Positions 1 to 8,273 of a stretch of 64,000 bases of DNA are shown here, in pieces. Each line of letters starts with the position of its first letter. Within the stretch, counting starts at the first letter, position 1. Below the pieces are notes generated by a model. The model was not told the origin of the DNA. It ran no database searches and saw only the letters and a list, made by a program, of their open reading frames with translations. Source of the stretch: Paraburkholderia fungorum (lineage in GTDB: Bacteria > Pseudomonadota > Gammaproteobacteria > Burkholderiales > Burkholderiaceae); the NCBI RefSeq assembly GCF_902833645.1, contig NZ_CADFGE010000010.1:274733-338732 (forward strand). The letters are read 5' to 3'. The position numbers and the translations under genes were made by a program.

Positions 1-691
1 GCAGAAAACCGGCCACGTGCGGAATCCAGTGCAAGGGCGGGTCCAGGTCCGCCCGCGTGATGCGGCGCATGAAGCGCTTCTGCAACTGATCCTTCGGATT
101 GAAATCGACACACGGCGCGCGCCGCAGCGACTCGCGCGTGACGCCATCGGCAAAATGGCGCGCGCGAAACGCCGGTGAGCAGACCGCCAGATAGCGCATC
201 CGTCCGAGACGGGTCGAGCGGCAGCCCTGCACCGGTTCGGCCTGCGTGGTGACCGCGCCTTGCACACTGCCATCGCGGATTCGCTGCGCGGTGTGGTCCT
301 GGTCGTCGACCACCAGATCGAGCAGCATCTCCCGTTCGACGCAAAATTGCGCCACCGCGTCGATAAACCAGGTGCCCACACTGTCGTCGTTGACTGCCAC
401 CCTTAATGCCGGCCACGGTTCGACCAACGCGCCGGGCAGCGCCGGCAGCCGGCCGGCGAGTTCCGCTTCCAGCAACAGCACGCGTTCGGTATGGCGACAC
501 AGCAGTGCCCCCGAGGTGGTGGCAACGCACGGCTGGCCGCGCTTCACCAGCACGCTCCCCACCCGCTCCTCCAGCAGTTTGACCCGTTGCGAGACTGCTG
601 AAGGCGTGACATTCAGTTCGCTGGCGGCGCGGTCGAACGAACCGTGCCGCACCACGGCGGCCAGCGCATCGAGCAACGCATAGTCGAGCAT
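1..691 (-). CDS. argP: LysR-family regulator ArgP/IciA-like (3' end missing)
   Basis: This is a LysR-type transcriptional regulator read on the minus strand from the ATG at 689-691. It runs off the left edge, so about 230 of the usual roughly 300 residues are present. The N-terminus (MLDYALLDALAAVVRHGSFD) and the following helix-turn-helix with TPSAVSQRVKLLEERVG match the ArgP/IciA subfamily. The effector domain begins around residue 90. ArgP regulators sense lysine and arginine and activate the arginine exporter gene argO. The divergent neighbour here is an ArgO/LysE-family exporter, which supports the assignment. The C-terminal third of the effector domain cannot be judged. Confidence 0.85.
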   Translation of the reverse strand, partial: MLDYALLDALAAVVRHGSFDRAASELNVTPSAVSQRVKLLEERVGSVLVKRGQPCVATTSGALLCRHTERVLLLEAELAGRLPALPGALVEPWPALRVAVNDDSVGTWFIDAVAQFCVEREMLLDLVVDDQDHTAQRIRDGSVQGAVTTQAEPVQGCRSTRLGRMRYLAVCSPAFRARHFADGVTRESLRRAPCVDFNPKDQLQKRFMRRITRADLDPPLHWIPHVAGFL

Positions 692-788
692 TAGCGTTCC
701 TTAATCGGCATTAACTAAATTAGCTTCTCTTACGAGCAGCAAACCCGCAGACTAGCTTCGTTCGCTTCCCCCGTCTACTGGATTGACT
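692..788. promoter_or_regulatory. argP-argO divergent promoter region
   Basis: This 97-base gap between two divergent genes must hold both promoters. It is richer in A and T than its surroundings around 700-735 and holds a short dyad, CTAAATTAG, at 715-723. By analogy with other ArgP-argO pairs the regulator should bind here. No -35/-10 pair could be placed with confidence. Confidence 0.4.
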
Positions 789-1415
789 ATGAACTGGCTG
801 TCTTTTTCCCACGGCGCCGCGCTATGCGCGTCACTGATCGTGACGATTGGCGCACAGAACGCCTTTGTGCTGCGTCAGGGCATCATGCGCTCGCATGTCG
901 GCAAGATCGTCGCGCTTTGCGCGCTGTCGGACTTCATTCTGATCGGCGCCGGAGTCGGCGGCGCATCGGTGCTGGTGGAACGCTATCCGGTCTTCGTCCA
1001 CACCATGCTGTATGTCGGGCTCGCCTATCTGGCATGGTTCGGCATCAACGCGCTGCGCCGCGCGGTGCGGCCCGGCCACGCGGTGCTGGACGCCAACGCG
1101 GGCAGCACGACGGGAACGGCGCCAACCCGGCGCGCAATGCCGATCATTCTGATGACGCTGGCCTTCACGTGGCTCAATCCGCACGTATATCTCGACACCT
1201 TCCTGCTGATCGGCACGGCGGGCGCGCGCGAACCGGACGGCGCACGGGTCGCGTTCGCTCTCGGCGCGATGGCGGTGAGCGGGGTCTGGTTTATCGGTCT
1301 GGGTTACGGTGCGCGTGCGCTCGCGCCGCTGTTTCGGCGGGCTACGGCGTGGCGCGTGCTGGATGGCGCGATCGGCAGCATGGTGCTGCTGCTGGCGGTG
1401 ACGCAGTTGCGCTAA
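789..1415 (+). CDS. argO: LysE/ArgO family amino acid exporter
   Basis: This 208-residue inner-membrane protein is of the usual LysE/ArgO length and probably exports arginine or lysine. The N-terminus (MNWLSFSHGAALCASLIVTI) leads into GAQNAFVLRQG, the family hallmark. FTWLNPHVYLDT around residues 130-141 is the second conserved stretch, and about six hydrophobic segments are visible. An in-frame TTG lies two codons upstream, but the ATG at 789 is the better start. The divergent argP-like regulator is its probable activator. Exact substrate specificity cannot be read from the sequence. Confidence 0.88.
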   Translation: MNWLSFSHGAALCASLIVTIGAQNAFVLRQGIMRSHVGKIVALCALSDFILIGAGVGGASVLVERYPVFVHTMLYVGLAYLAWFGINALRRAVRPGHAVLDANAGSTTGTAPTRRAMPIILMTLAFTWLNPHVYLDTFLLIGTAGAREPDGARVAFALGAMAVSGVWFIGLGYGARALAPLFRRATAWRVLDGAIGSMVLLLAVTQLR

Positions 1416-1461
1416 CAGCGGATGGGCAGGCGCTTGACTTCCTGCGCGCCGGCCCAGCGCC

Positions 1462-2370
1462 CTACTTCTGCGCCTGCTGCATGCCCAGCAGATCCTGCAC
1501 GAGCTGGTCCGACACATAATGCGGCCCGTCGAACAGATAGGTCCGGTAACCGCGATACGCAAGCAATTGCGGCGACAGTTCCGCGGCCGTCGCGGCGCGG
1601 AACGCACCGTTTTGTGCCGGACGAAATGCCTCGGCGATGATCCGCACACGGTCCTTGCCGAGCCGCGCGGCCAGCGCGTCCGCATACTCACGCGCAGCCG
1701 CCGGGCCGCGTGCATAAACACCGCAGCCGTCCTGCAGAAACACGCCGACATCCTTCGGCAACCAGCCATCCAGCCACGCCGCCAGTGCCTGACCGCCGAT
1801 ATTCGAATTGTCGTAGACACTGATCCACAGCGGCCGCGGCAGCTTGTCGAGTAAAGGCGCGAGCGTAACGGCGTCCTTCCAGGTCGGATCGACTTCAACC
1901 GGAAAATAGTAACCGTCGATGTGGACTGCCGGCCGCACTGCGGCCAACTGCTTCGATTGCTCGACCAGTTGCGCCGCTTGCGCGCGGGCCGTGGTTTCGT
2001 CGAAGCGTCCGGCAAGACCGACGATCACATTGCGCGCCCACGGCTCACCGCCGATCCGCGTCCAGTCCGGCAGACGCTGGGCCGTTTGCATCGTGGTGCC
2101 GGGCAGAAACGAGATATCGTCCACCGCGGTCCATTGCACCAGCAGATCCGTCACGCCGAGACGATTCCAGTCGCCATGCGGATTGACATGATCTTCGTCG
2201 AGTTGCCAGACCACGCCTTGCGCCAACGCGGCGGCGTCGGCCGAACCCGGCGCCGAGCAGCCGTACAGCAGCGCCGAGAGCGCCACGTTGGCGCCCACGG
2301 CGAGCAGTGCACGGCGGCGCGGCGAGACCGGCTCGCCGGCCTGACTCGGAATGTCATGCAAATTACCCAT
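1462..2370 (-). CDS. Exported lipoprotein, possible TIM-barrel glycoside hydrolase (DUF4434-like)
   Basis: This 302-residue protein closes the polysaccharide operon. Its ATG overlaps the stop of the DltA-like gene by 8 bases, indicating translational coupling. The N-terminus has SPRRRALL, then a hydrophobic stretch ending in LLYGC. This suggests export, perhaps by the Tat route, and lipidation at the Cys. The mature part has alternating strand and helix segments with acidic or aromatic strand ends (DGYYFPVEVD, ISVYDNSN, FLQDGCGV, IIAEAF). That resembles DUF4434-type TIM-barrel proteins thought to act on polysaccharides. It may trim or release the polymer made by the operon. Family placement is tentative, and no catalytic pair is proven. 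Confidence 0.6.
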   Translation of the reverse strand: MGNLHDIPSQAGEPVSPRRRALLAVGANVALSALLYGCSAPGSADAAALAQGVVWQLDEDHVNPHGDWNRLGVTDLLVQWTAVDDISFLPGTTMQTAQRLPDWTRIGGEPWARNVIVGLAGRFDETTARAQAAQLVEQSKQLAAVRPAVHIDGYYFPVEVDPTWKDAVTLAPLLDKLPRPLWISVYDNSNIGGQALAAWLDGWLPKDVGVFLQDGCGVYARGPAAAREYADALAARLGKDRVRIIAEAFRPAQNGAFRAATAAELSPQLLAYRGYRTYLFDGPHYVSDQLVQDLLGMQQAQK

Positions 2371-3862
2371 TGTGCTGCCGCTGTGCCTTGAGATGAATGT
2401 CACGATAATCCTGAGCGAGTTGCGCGCGGTCGATCTTGAAGTTGACCGATAACGGCAAGCTCCGGCACGCGAGCAATTCTGACGGGATCATATACGACGG
2501 CAGGCGCGCGGCCAGCAGCGCCTTCCAGTCGTGCAGCGCATCGGGCAGGCGGCCGTCGTCGCTGCCGGTCGCCACGAACGCGACGATCCGCGCGACCGAG
2601 CCATCCGGGCGCCGCAGCGGCACAGCGGCGGCACTCGCGGCGCCAGGCAGCGCCCGCAGGCCCGCATCGATCTCCATCAACTCGATCCGGTAACCGCCCA
2701 TCTTGATCTGATCGTCGATACGCCCGTGGCAAAACAGCAGGCCGTCCGCATCGACCGCGCCGAGATCGCCGGTGCGAAACGCCCGTTCGCCGTGACGGGT
2801 GAACATGCACGCCGCGTTCAGGTCCGCGCGATTCAGATAGCCGCGCATCACGTGCGCGCCGGCAATGCACAACTCGCCGTCATCGACGAACACCTCGGCG
2901 TCGCGCTTGGCGCGGCCAATCGGCAGGCGCGCGTGATGGGCCAGCACCGCATCGTCGACGACGATCCAGGTGGTCGCCACGGTCGCTTCGGTCGGTCCGT
3001 AGGTATTGATGATCCGTGCGGCCGGAAACCGCTGGCGAAGCTGCCGCGCGAGCGCGACCGGCAGCACTTCGCCGCAGAACAGGAAGGTGGCGAGTGCCGG
3101 CAAGCCCTCCTGAGAGAACTGCGGATTGAGCAACTGCTGCTGCGCGAACGACGGTGTCGACACCCAGGTCGTCACGCCGTGCCGTGCGAGGCTGGCAAGC
3201 AAGGCCGCGCCCTGCGCGGTCAGTGCGCGCGAAGCGAGAACCACGGTGCCGCCGAGCGCGAGCGTGCCGAACACTTCGTACATCGACAGATCGAAGCTGA
3301 ACGGCGCCTGGTTCAGAAACACCGGCGCAACGCCGAGCTCGAAGTCGGCCGCCATCCAGTCCGCCAGCGCGGCCACGCTTTCGCGGCCGATCTGGACGCC
3401 CTTCGGCTCGCCGGTCGTGCCGGAGGTGAACAGCACGTAGGCGAGATTTTTCTCCTGCAAGACGAGTGCCGATGGTGCCGCCGATGCCGAAGCAACCGGT
3501 TCCGCGCCCTGCCCATTCAAACTCACGAAGCGGCCAGCCTGCGCGTCGAAGTAAGTCCGCGCGCCGAGCGTGCTCGCGATGCGCCGCATCCGTTCATCCG
3601 GGTAGATCGTGTCGACCGGCACGAACGGCGCGCCGAGCAGCAACGCCCCCGTCATCGCCACAAAGAATCCCGCTTCCTTGTGGCCGCGCACGAGCACCGG
3701 CACATCCGCGGCGAAACCGTGCGCGCGTGCCTGCGCGGCCCATGCGTGCGCCTGCTCCGCCAACTCGTGCCAGCGCAGCGCGCGATCGGCGCCGATCACC
3801 GCCCACGCGTCGGCGGGCACATCGGTATCGACAAAGCGGCTTGTGCCCAGATCGAATCGCAT
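2363..3862 (-). CDS. dltA: DltA-like D-alanine--carrier protein ligase
   Basis: This 499-residue adenylate-forming enzyme should activate D-alanine with ATP and load it on the adjacent carrier protein. Visible motifs are the P-loop FTSGTTGEPKG (about 145-155), YGPTEAT (288-293), RTGD (363-366) and the C-terminal NFKIDR with catalytic Lys476. The stretches FLNQAPFSFDLS and TYGPTEATVA, and FCGEVLP with Cys263, match Gram-positive DltA closely. That Cys is the residue associated with D-alanine selectivity in Bacillus DltA. The ATG at 3862 lies 7 bases after the carrier gene stop; an upstream TTG is less likely. A Dlt-type ligase inside a Gram-negative exopolysaccharide operon is unusual. Confidence 0.9.
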   Translation of the reverse strand: MRFDLGTSRFVDTDVPADAWAVIGADRALRWHELAEQAHAWAAQARAHGFAADVPVLVRGHKEAGFFVAMTGALLLGAPFVPVDTIYPDERMRRIASTLGARTYFDAQAGRFVSLNGQGAEPVASASAAPSALVLQEKNLAYVLFTSGTTGEPKGVQIGRESVAALADWMAADFELGVAPVFLNQAPFSFDLSMYEVFGTLALGGTVVLASRALTAQGAALLASLARHGVTTWVSTPSFAQQQLLNPQFSQEGLPALATFLFCGEVLPVALARQLRQRFPAARIINTYGPTEATVATTWIVVDDAVLAHHARLPIGRAKRDAEVFVDDGELCIAGAHVMRGYLNRADLNAACMFTRHGERAFRTGDLGAVDADGLLFCHGRIDDQIKMGGYRIELMEIDAGLRALPGAASAAAVPLRRPDGSVARIVAFVATGSDDGRLPDALHDWKALLAARLPSYMIPSELLACRSLPLSVNFKIDRAQLAQDYRDIHLKAQRQHNG

Positions 3863-3869
3863 GATGCGC

Positions 3870-4106
3870 CTAGCGATTGGCGGCAATGAACGCGCTCAGC
3901 GCGTTCACGGATGCCAGATGCTCGGCGATCTCGGTGGGCGGAATGCGCACGCCGAATTGCATCTCGACGCCCATCACGATTTCGACGGCCAGCACCGAAT
4001 CGACCAGCCCCGTTTCGAGCAGCAACTCATCATCGCGCACGAGGCGCAGTACGACGGATTCGACCAGCGCCGCTACGTCGGCGTGCAGTGTTTCGTTTTG
4101 AGTCAT
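3870..4106 (-). CDS. dltC: DltC-like acyl/D-alanyl carrier protein
   Basis: This 78-residue carrier protein has the phosphopantetheine site GLVDSVLAVEIV, with Ser37 as attachment point. Its second half (VEMQFGVRIPPTEI) resembles DltC rather than fatty-acid AcpP. The ATG at 4106 has an AAGGA ribosome-binding site 7 bases upstream; an earlier TTG at 4124 is rejected. It lies between the MBOAT gene and the DltA-like ligase. The expected role is to accept D-alanine as a thioester and hand it to the MBOAT protein at the inner membrane. It needs a phosphopantetheinyl transferase encoded elsewhere. Confidence 0.87.
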   Translation of the reverse strand: MTQNETLHADVAALVESVVLRLVRDDELLLETGLVDSVLAVEIVMGVEMQFGVRIPPTEIAEHLASVNALSAFIAANR

Positions 4107-4139
4107 GGTGGTGTCCTTGTGCAAAGGTCGTTACGGCAA

Positions 4140-5816
4140 TCAGAACTGGAAATAGAGAAAACGCACTTCGCCATGCAACTGCGCGACGCAGAATACGAGC
4201 ACCCCAAGCATCGCGACCGTCCAGCGCAGCGACGGCCGCCAGGTCAGCGCAGCGGGCAGCCCCTCGGCCGCGCGTTCGAGCGCCGGCGAGAAACGGCCCA
4301 TCAATTGATGTGAATTCGGCGTGCACCAGACAATCGCCAGTAACGCGGCGATCTGCAAGGCAAGCGTCGAGCGGCCCGCGACCAGGTGCAGCCACTCGCC
4401 AACGCCGATGTTTGCGGTGCCCCATGCGGGCCAGTCGAGCGCTTCGATGCCGTGCAGCCCCGCCATGCCTTGCAGTAAGGCGAGCGCATCGCCAACGCCA
4501 TGAGCGCGGAAAAACGCAAACGCGACCAGCGCGGCCACGAAGGTCAGCAACACGTTGCCGGCATGGCGAACGCGCGTCTTGAACCGCATTGCGAATGCCA
4601 CCGCGATTCCCGGCGATCCTGTCTTCTGTGCCGATCCCGCCGCCGTCCCCGCTGCCGCGCCTCCGACCGCCGGCGCAGCCGCTGCCCGCCACGCGCGATA
4701 AGCGTGATTCACGGTGAGATACGACGCATGCAGCAGGCCGTAGATCAGATACTGCAGGCCCGCGCCGTGCCAGATGCCCGCCAGCGCCATCGTGTAGAAC
4801 GTCGGCACGGCGACCGTCGACAGAAAGCCGCGCGTCGAACGTTGCGCGAGACGGCCGATCGGCAGGCCCCGCAGCGCACGGCTGCGATTGATCCGCATCG
4901 CCATCGGGTAATACAGGTAGGCCGTGAGGTAACGCGTGAGCGTCATGTGCCAGCGCTGCCAGAAATCGATGATGCTGGCCGCCTTGAACGGCGAATTGAA
5001 GTTCAACGGAAAGCGCACACCGAACATTTTCGCGAGGCCCACGGCCATGTCCGAGTAGCCCGAGAAATCGAAGTAAAGCTGCAGCGCATAGGCGAGGCAG
5101 GTACCCCACGCCGCCAGCCACTGCAATTCGTGCGGCGCGGCAAATCCGGCGTCGGCGAACGGCGCGATGGTGTCGGCGAACAGCACCTTCTTCGCGAGAC
5201 CGATGGTGAACACGAACGCACCAATCGAGAGATTCTCCGCGCGCAGCTTGTACGTGGCCGGCTGCGCGAACTGCGTCATCATTTCCTTGTGATGCAGGAT
5301 CGGCCCCGCGATCAGATGCGGAAAGAACGTGACGAATTGCACGTAGCCAAGCGGGTCGCGCTCCTTGACGATCCCCGCATTGCAGTCGAGCAGATAGCCG
5401 ATCTGAGTGAAGGTAAAGAACGACACGCCGAGCGGCAGAATCACGTCCTGCATGCCGTGCGCGAGCCAATCGGCGGGCGCCACGCCGCTTGCGTGCACGA
5501 GCGCGGTAAGCAGCGTCGCCAGATATTTGTAGCGCACCAGCAGTGCGAGATCGGCGGCAATCGCAAGACCCAACAGCCAGCGGCGCCGTGCCGACTGCGC
5601 GGGCGCCGCGACGATCGCACAACTCATCGCATAGTTGAACACGATCGACGCCACCAGCAAGCCGACGAACGCCGGATTCCACCACCCGTAGAACACGATC
5701 GACGCACCGCACAGCCACGCCGCCGCGGCACGTGGCATGCGTTGGCCAAGCAGGTAGTAGCCGGCCAGTGCGGGCGGCAAGAACAATGTGAGGAAGATAA
5801 AGGAATTGAATAGCAT
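4140..5816 (-). CDS. algI: MBOAT-family acyltransferase (AlgI/DltB-like)
   Basis: This 558-residue polytopic membrane O-acyltransferase should pass an acyl group across the inner membrane. It has the MBOAT signatures YFDFSGYSDMAVG (about 248-260), NFNSPFKAASIIDFWQRWH (about 272-290) and GIWHG (347-351). His350 is the expected catalytic residue and His290 the second conserved one. Length and signatures fit AlgI better than the shorter DltB. The ligase and carrier genes immediately downstream are Dlt-type, so the donor may be D-alanyl carrier protein rather than an acetyl donor. The start at 5816 lies 5 bases after the preceding stop. Confidence 0.92.
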   Translation of the reverse strand: MLFNSFIFLTLFLPPALAGYYLLGQRMPRAAAAWLCGASIVFYGWWNPAFVGLLVASIVFNYAMSCAIVAAPAQSARRRWLLGLAIAADLALLVRYKYLATLLTALVHASGVAPADWLAHGMQDVILPLGVSFFTFTQIGYLLDCNAGIVKERDPLGYVQFVTFFPHLIAGPILHHKEMMTQFAQPATYKLRAENLSIGAFVFTIGLAKKVLFADTIAPFADAGFAAPHELQWLAAWGTCLAYALQLYFDFSGYSDMAVGLAKMFGVRFPLNFNSPFKAASIIDFWQRWHMTLTRYLTAYLYYPMAMRINRSRALRGLPIGRLAQRSTRGFLSTVAVPTFYTMALAGIWHGAGLQYLIYGLLHASYLTVNHAYRAWRAAAAPAVGGAAAGTAAGSAQKTGSPGIAVAFAMRFKTRVRHAGNVLLTFVAALVAFAFFRAHGVGDALALLQGMAGLHGIEALDWPAWGTANIGVGEWLHLVAGRSTLALQIAALLAIVWCTPNSHQLMGRFSPALERAAEGLPAALTWRPSLRWTVAMLGVLVFCVAQLHGEVRFLYFQF

Positions 5817-5821
5817 CGCGC

Positions 5822-7129
5822 TCAGTCCTGCTTCGCCGGTGCGGCAACGGGGTTGACCGGCATCGCGGCGTTGGCGGCCGTTGCTGCGGCAGGCGTTGCT
5901 GTGGCAGCCAACGCTGCGGCAGGCGTCGGCGCTACGCCCTCGAGCGGCATCGACAGCGCGTCTTCCGACATTTCCCAGATCACCACGCGCACACTCTTCG
6001 GCCAGTCGGCGCGCTCGCGCCAGATCGCCTGCAACGCACGGTCGAACTGGCCGTCGTCGAGACTCACGTTCCAGACTTCGCGGCCAAGTTGCTCGCCCAG
6101 GCGCTCGGCAAACGCGCTGCGCCGCGAGAACGAACTGCCCGCAAGCAGCACGTCGGCTGCCGGACCGTCGTCGAGCAGACCGCCGCTGCGTTGCGCCTGC
6201 AAGGTCTCTTCCGCGACGACGTCAGGCGCCGGCCGCCAGGCGTCCGGCACGTCGTTCAGGTTGGCGAGCGTCAGCAGATCGCCGACCCGCGGCGCCGGTT
6301 GCGCCGTCGCATGCGTGAATTTTGTCTCTCCGGGTGTGCCGAGCAAGGGCAACACCGCCGCGCCGACCACCTGGGCGGCGGCTTGCGCGCCTTGCGCATT
6401 CCAGTGCACGTCGGTGCGGAAAAACGCCGGACGCGCGGCTTGCAAAGCCGGCAGCAATTCGACGTGTGCGACGTGGCTCGCAGTCAGCGCGCGGTTCCAG
6501 ACGTTCAGACGCTGCGTCATCCGCGCGTCCTGACGCAGCCCGCACAGCGCCTCGCTTTCCGCGCGCGCCTTGTCGGGCACCGTTACGACCACCAGTTGAA
6601 TTCCAGCGCCGCGCAGTGCATCCGCGTGACGATGCAGCGTGGCAATGCGCGCATCGGTCAATGCATCGCCACCGTCGGCGCGTTCGACGGGATCATGGCC
6701 CGCCTGCACCGGCGCGCGCAAACCGTCCGCATAGAACAGCCAGCCAGGGCAACCCTCGCGCACCTGCCGCCCGAGGTCGCCGAACAGGCGGTAGCGCACC
6801 GCCGCCTGCCAGCGGTGCAGCGAGCGCGCGTACGGCACGTCGATTGCGCGATCGAGTTTGTGGCCGAGGCTGCCGTCGCGCCAGCCATGCAGATCGAATG
6901 CCGCGCCGTTGCGCGACTGCACGACCAGCGAAGTCACTGCCCCAGCACAACCGAGACCGAGCAGCAGCGCGAGCAGCCACGCGATGCGCCGATGCGCGCG
7001 CGCGAGCGACGGCGCGAGTTGAGCCGCCGTCCCCGCCTGAGCGTGCGCGGTGGCGCCCTCTCTCGCCGGCGTGCCTGCCACCGGGCGATTTGACGTGCGT
7101 TCCGCCGGGCGTCCGACTGACTCGCTCAT
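5822..7129 (-). CDS. Membrane-anchored SGNH-type acyltransferase (AlgJ/AlgX-like), first copy
   Basis: This 435-residue protein has a cytoplasmic N-terminus of about 48 residues, one membrane segment (about 49-70) and a periplasmic SGNH-like domain. The catalytic motifs are FRTDVHWN (Asp240, His242) and LLAGSSFSR (Ser332/333), in the order seen in AlgJ and AlgX. The C-terminal 40 residues are a low-complexity Ala/Pro/Thr tail. Its ATG overlaps the preceding stop by one base (TGATG), so the two SGNH genes are coupled. It probably transfers the group delivered by the MBOAT protein to the polysaccharide. A long upstream in-frame extension overlapping the neighbour was rejected. Confidence 0.82.
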   Translation of the reverse strand: MSESVGRPAERTSNRPVAGTPAREGATAHAQAGTAAQLAPSLARAHRRIAWLLALLLGLGCAGAVTSLVVQSRNGAAFDLHGWRDGSLGHKLDRAIDVPYARSLHRWQAAVRYRLFGDLGRQVREGCPGWLFYADGLRAPVQAGHDPVERADGGDALTDARIATLHRHADALRGAGIQLVVVTVPDKARAESEALCGLRQDARMTQRLNVWNRALTASHVAHVELLPALQAARPAFFRTDVHWNAQGAQAAAQVVGAAVLPLLGTPGETKFTHATAQPAPRVGDLLTLANLNDVPDAWRPAPDVVAEETLQAQRSGGLLDDGPAADVLLAGSSFSRRSAFAERLGEQLGREVWNVSLDDGQFDRALQAIWRERADWPKSVRVVIWEMSEDALSMPLEGVAPTPAAALAATATPAAATAANAAMPVNPVAAPAKQD

Positions 7130-8157
7130 CAGGCCACAGCCTTGCTCAGGCGCGCGAGAAACGCATCGTCGGCCATCACCGACGCCGCGTCCCATTGGCC
7201 CGCTGCGCTCGGCAGATTCATCATCTGCCCTTCGTTGAATTGCCAGACGATCGCTTGCGGCGGATTGGCCTTGAACCCGGGCGACTCCAGATAGTTGAGC
7301 AACGTCTTCCACGGGCCGGTGTCGCCGAAGGTCCACGTCAAGCCGACCTGGCGATCGATCGCGTTCGAGAGCTTCTGCGGAAAACCGAGGTACGGCTGCA
7401 CCATGCTGTTGCCGACCACCTGCACGACCGGCGGCCCGCTGTCGACAAGACCCGCAGACGCCACCACCGTGCGCACGATGAAGTGATCCTTGCCGACCGC
7501 CTTCTTGCGCTCCGGCGGCAACAAGGCCGCAAGATCGCCATAGCGGACTTCCTCGTTCCACGCGCCGAGCCTGCTCCCTGCACCCGCCGCGCCCTTCAGC
7601 GGACCGGCCGAGACCAGGCGTTCGGCGACACGCGCCGCGACCGCTTCGGCGGAATGGCCGCTCCAGTGGTAGTCGGCGCGAATGTACTTTTCCTGTGCCG
7701 GGTCGACCGCGGCAATGGCTGCGTCACCATCGACGATCTGCAGGCCGAGCGATTGGGCATGCGTGCGAATCGCGGCGTAGCGTCCCGCGACACCCGCGGA
7801 CAATGCGGCGCCGTCCGGCAGATTCTCCGGGCACGAACGGGCCTTCAGCGGTGCGATCACGATCACGGTGCGAATGCCGCGCGCCGAGAGTTTGTCCGTC
7901 GCCTGACGAATCAGATCGACGGCTTTCAGACAGGCGGGCGTCGCGTCGTCGGTGAGACTCTCCCAACCGGGATAGAGCCACAGATTGCGGCCTTCGATCA
8001 CACTGGTCGATGCCGCGGCGGATGCACGGCGCGGCAGCAGCGACAGCGCGCCGCCAAGCGGCGCCGCGGCCAGTGCGAGCAGCAAACGGCGGCGCGTGCC
8101 GTTGAGCGGTTCCGGTTGGGCAGATGCCTGGATGAACGAACGGCTGGAGTCGGTCAT
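7129..8157 (-). CDS. Periplasmic SGNH-type acyltransferase (AlgX/AlgJ-like), second copy
   Basis: This 342-residue protein begins with a signal region containing GTRRRLLLALAAAP, which may be Tat-dependent, and an apparent cleavage zone near residues 45-50. The SGNH motifs are IRADYHWSGHS (Asp162, His164) and VVGNSMVQPY with Ser251. That is GNS rather than the GTS or GSS seen in most relatives, but the Ser is kept. Unlike the following gene, it looks cleaved or loosely anchored. Two different SGNH proteins beside one MBOAT protein recall alginate acetylation, where AlgJ and AlgX act in sequence. The start at 8157 follows a 116-base gap after the AlgF-like gene. Confidence 0.8.
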   Translation of the reverse strand: MTDSSRSFIQASAQPEPLNGTRRRLLLALAAAPLGGALSLLPRRASAAASTSVIEGRNLWLYPGWESLTDDATPACLKAVDLIRQATDKLSARGIRTVIVIAPLKARSCPENLPDGAALSAGVAGRYAAIRTHAQSLGLQIVDGDAAIAAVDPAQEKYIRADYHWSGHSAEAVAARVAERLVSAGPLKGAAGAGSRLGAWNEEVRYGDLAALLPPERKKAVGKDHFIVRTVVASAGLVDSGPPVVQVVGNSMVQPYLGFPQKLSNAIDRQVGLTWTFGDTGPWKTLLNYLESPGFKANPPQAIVWQFNEGQMMNLPSAAGQWDAASVMADDAFLARLSKAVA

Positions 8158-8215
8158 TGTGTTGGGTCCCCGTGATTTATGTGGAGCGTGTGATGCAGGT
8201 GCAACGCCAAGCAAA

Positions 8216-8249
8216 GCGGGAGGCAAACAGCGCGCCACGAACCTCCCGC
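8216..8249 (-). other. Intercistronic hairpin between algF-like and SGNH genes
   Basis: An 8-base inverted repeat (GCGGGAGG / CCTCCCGC) with an 18-base loop lies in the only sizeable gap of the acylation module. No T-run follows, so it is not a standard terminator. It may mark mRNA processing or set relative expression of the genes on each side. Confidence 0.45.
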
Positions 8250-8273
8250 GATCTCGCGGCGATCTTGCGACGA

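Noticed and set aside
3863..3886. TTG start for the DltA-like gene overlapping the carrier gene
   Set aside because: An ATG at 3862, just after the carrier stop, gives a normal DltA N-terminus.
2531..3889. A 452-codon open frame antisense to the DltA-like gene
   Set aside because: No recognisable motif; the opposite strand holds all adenylating-enzyme motifs.
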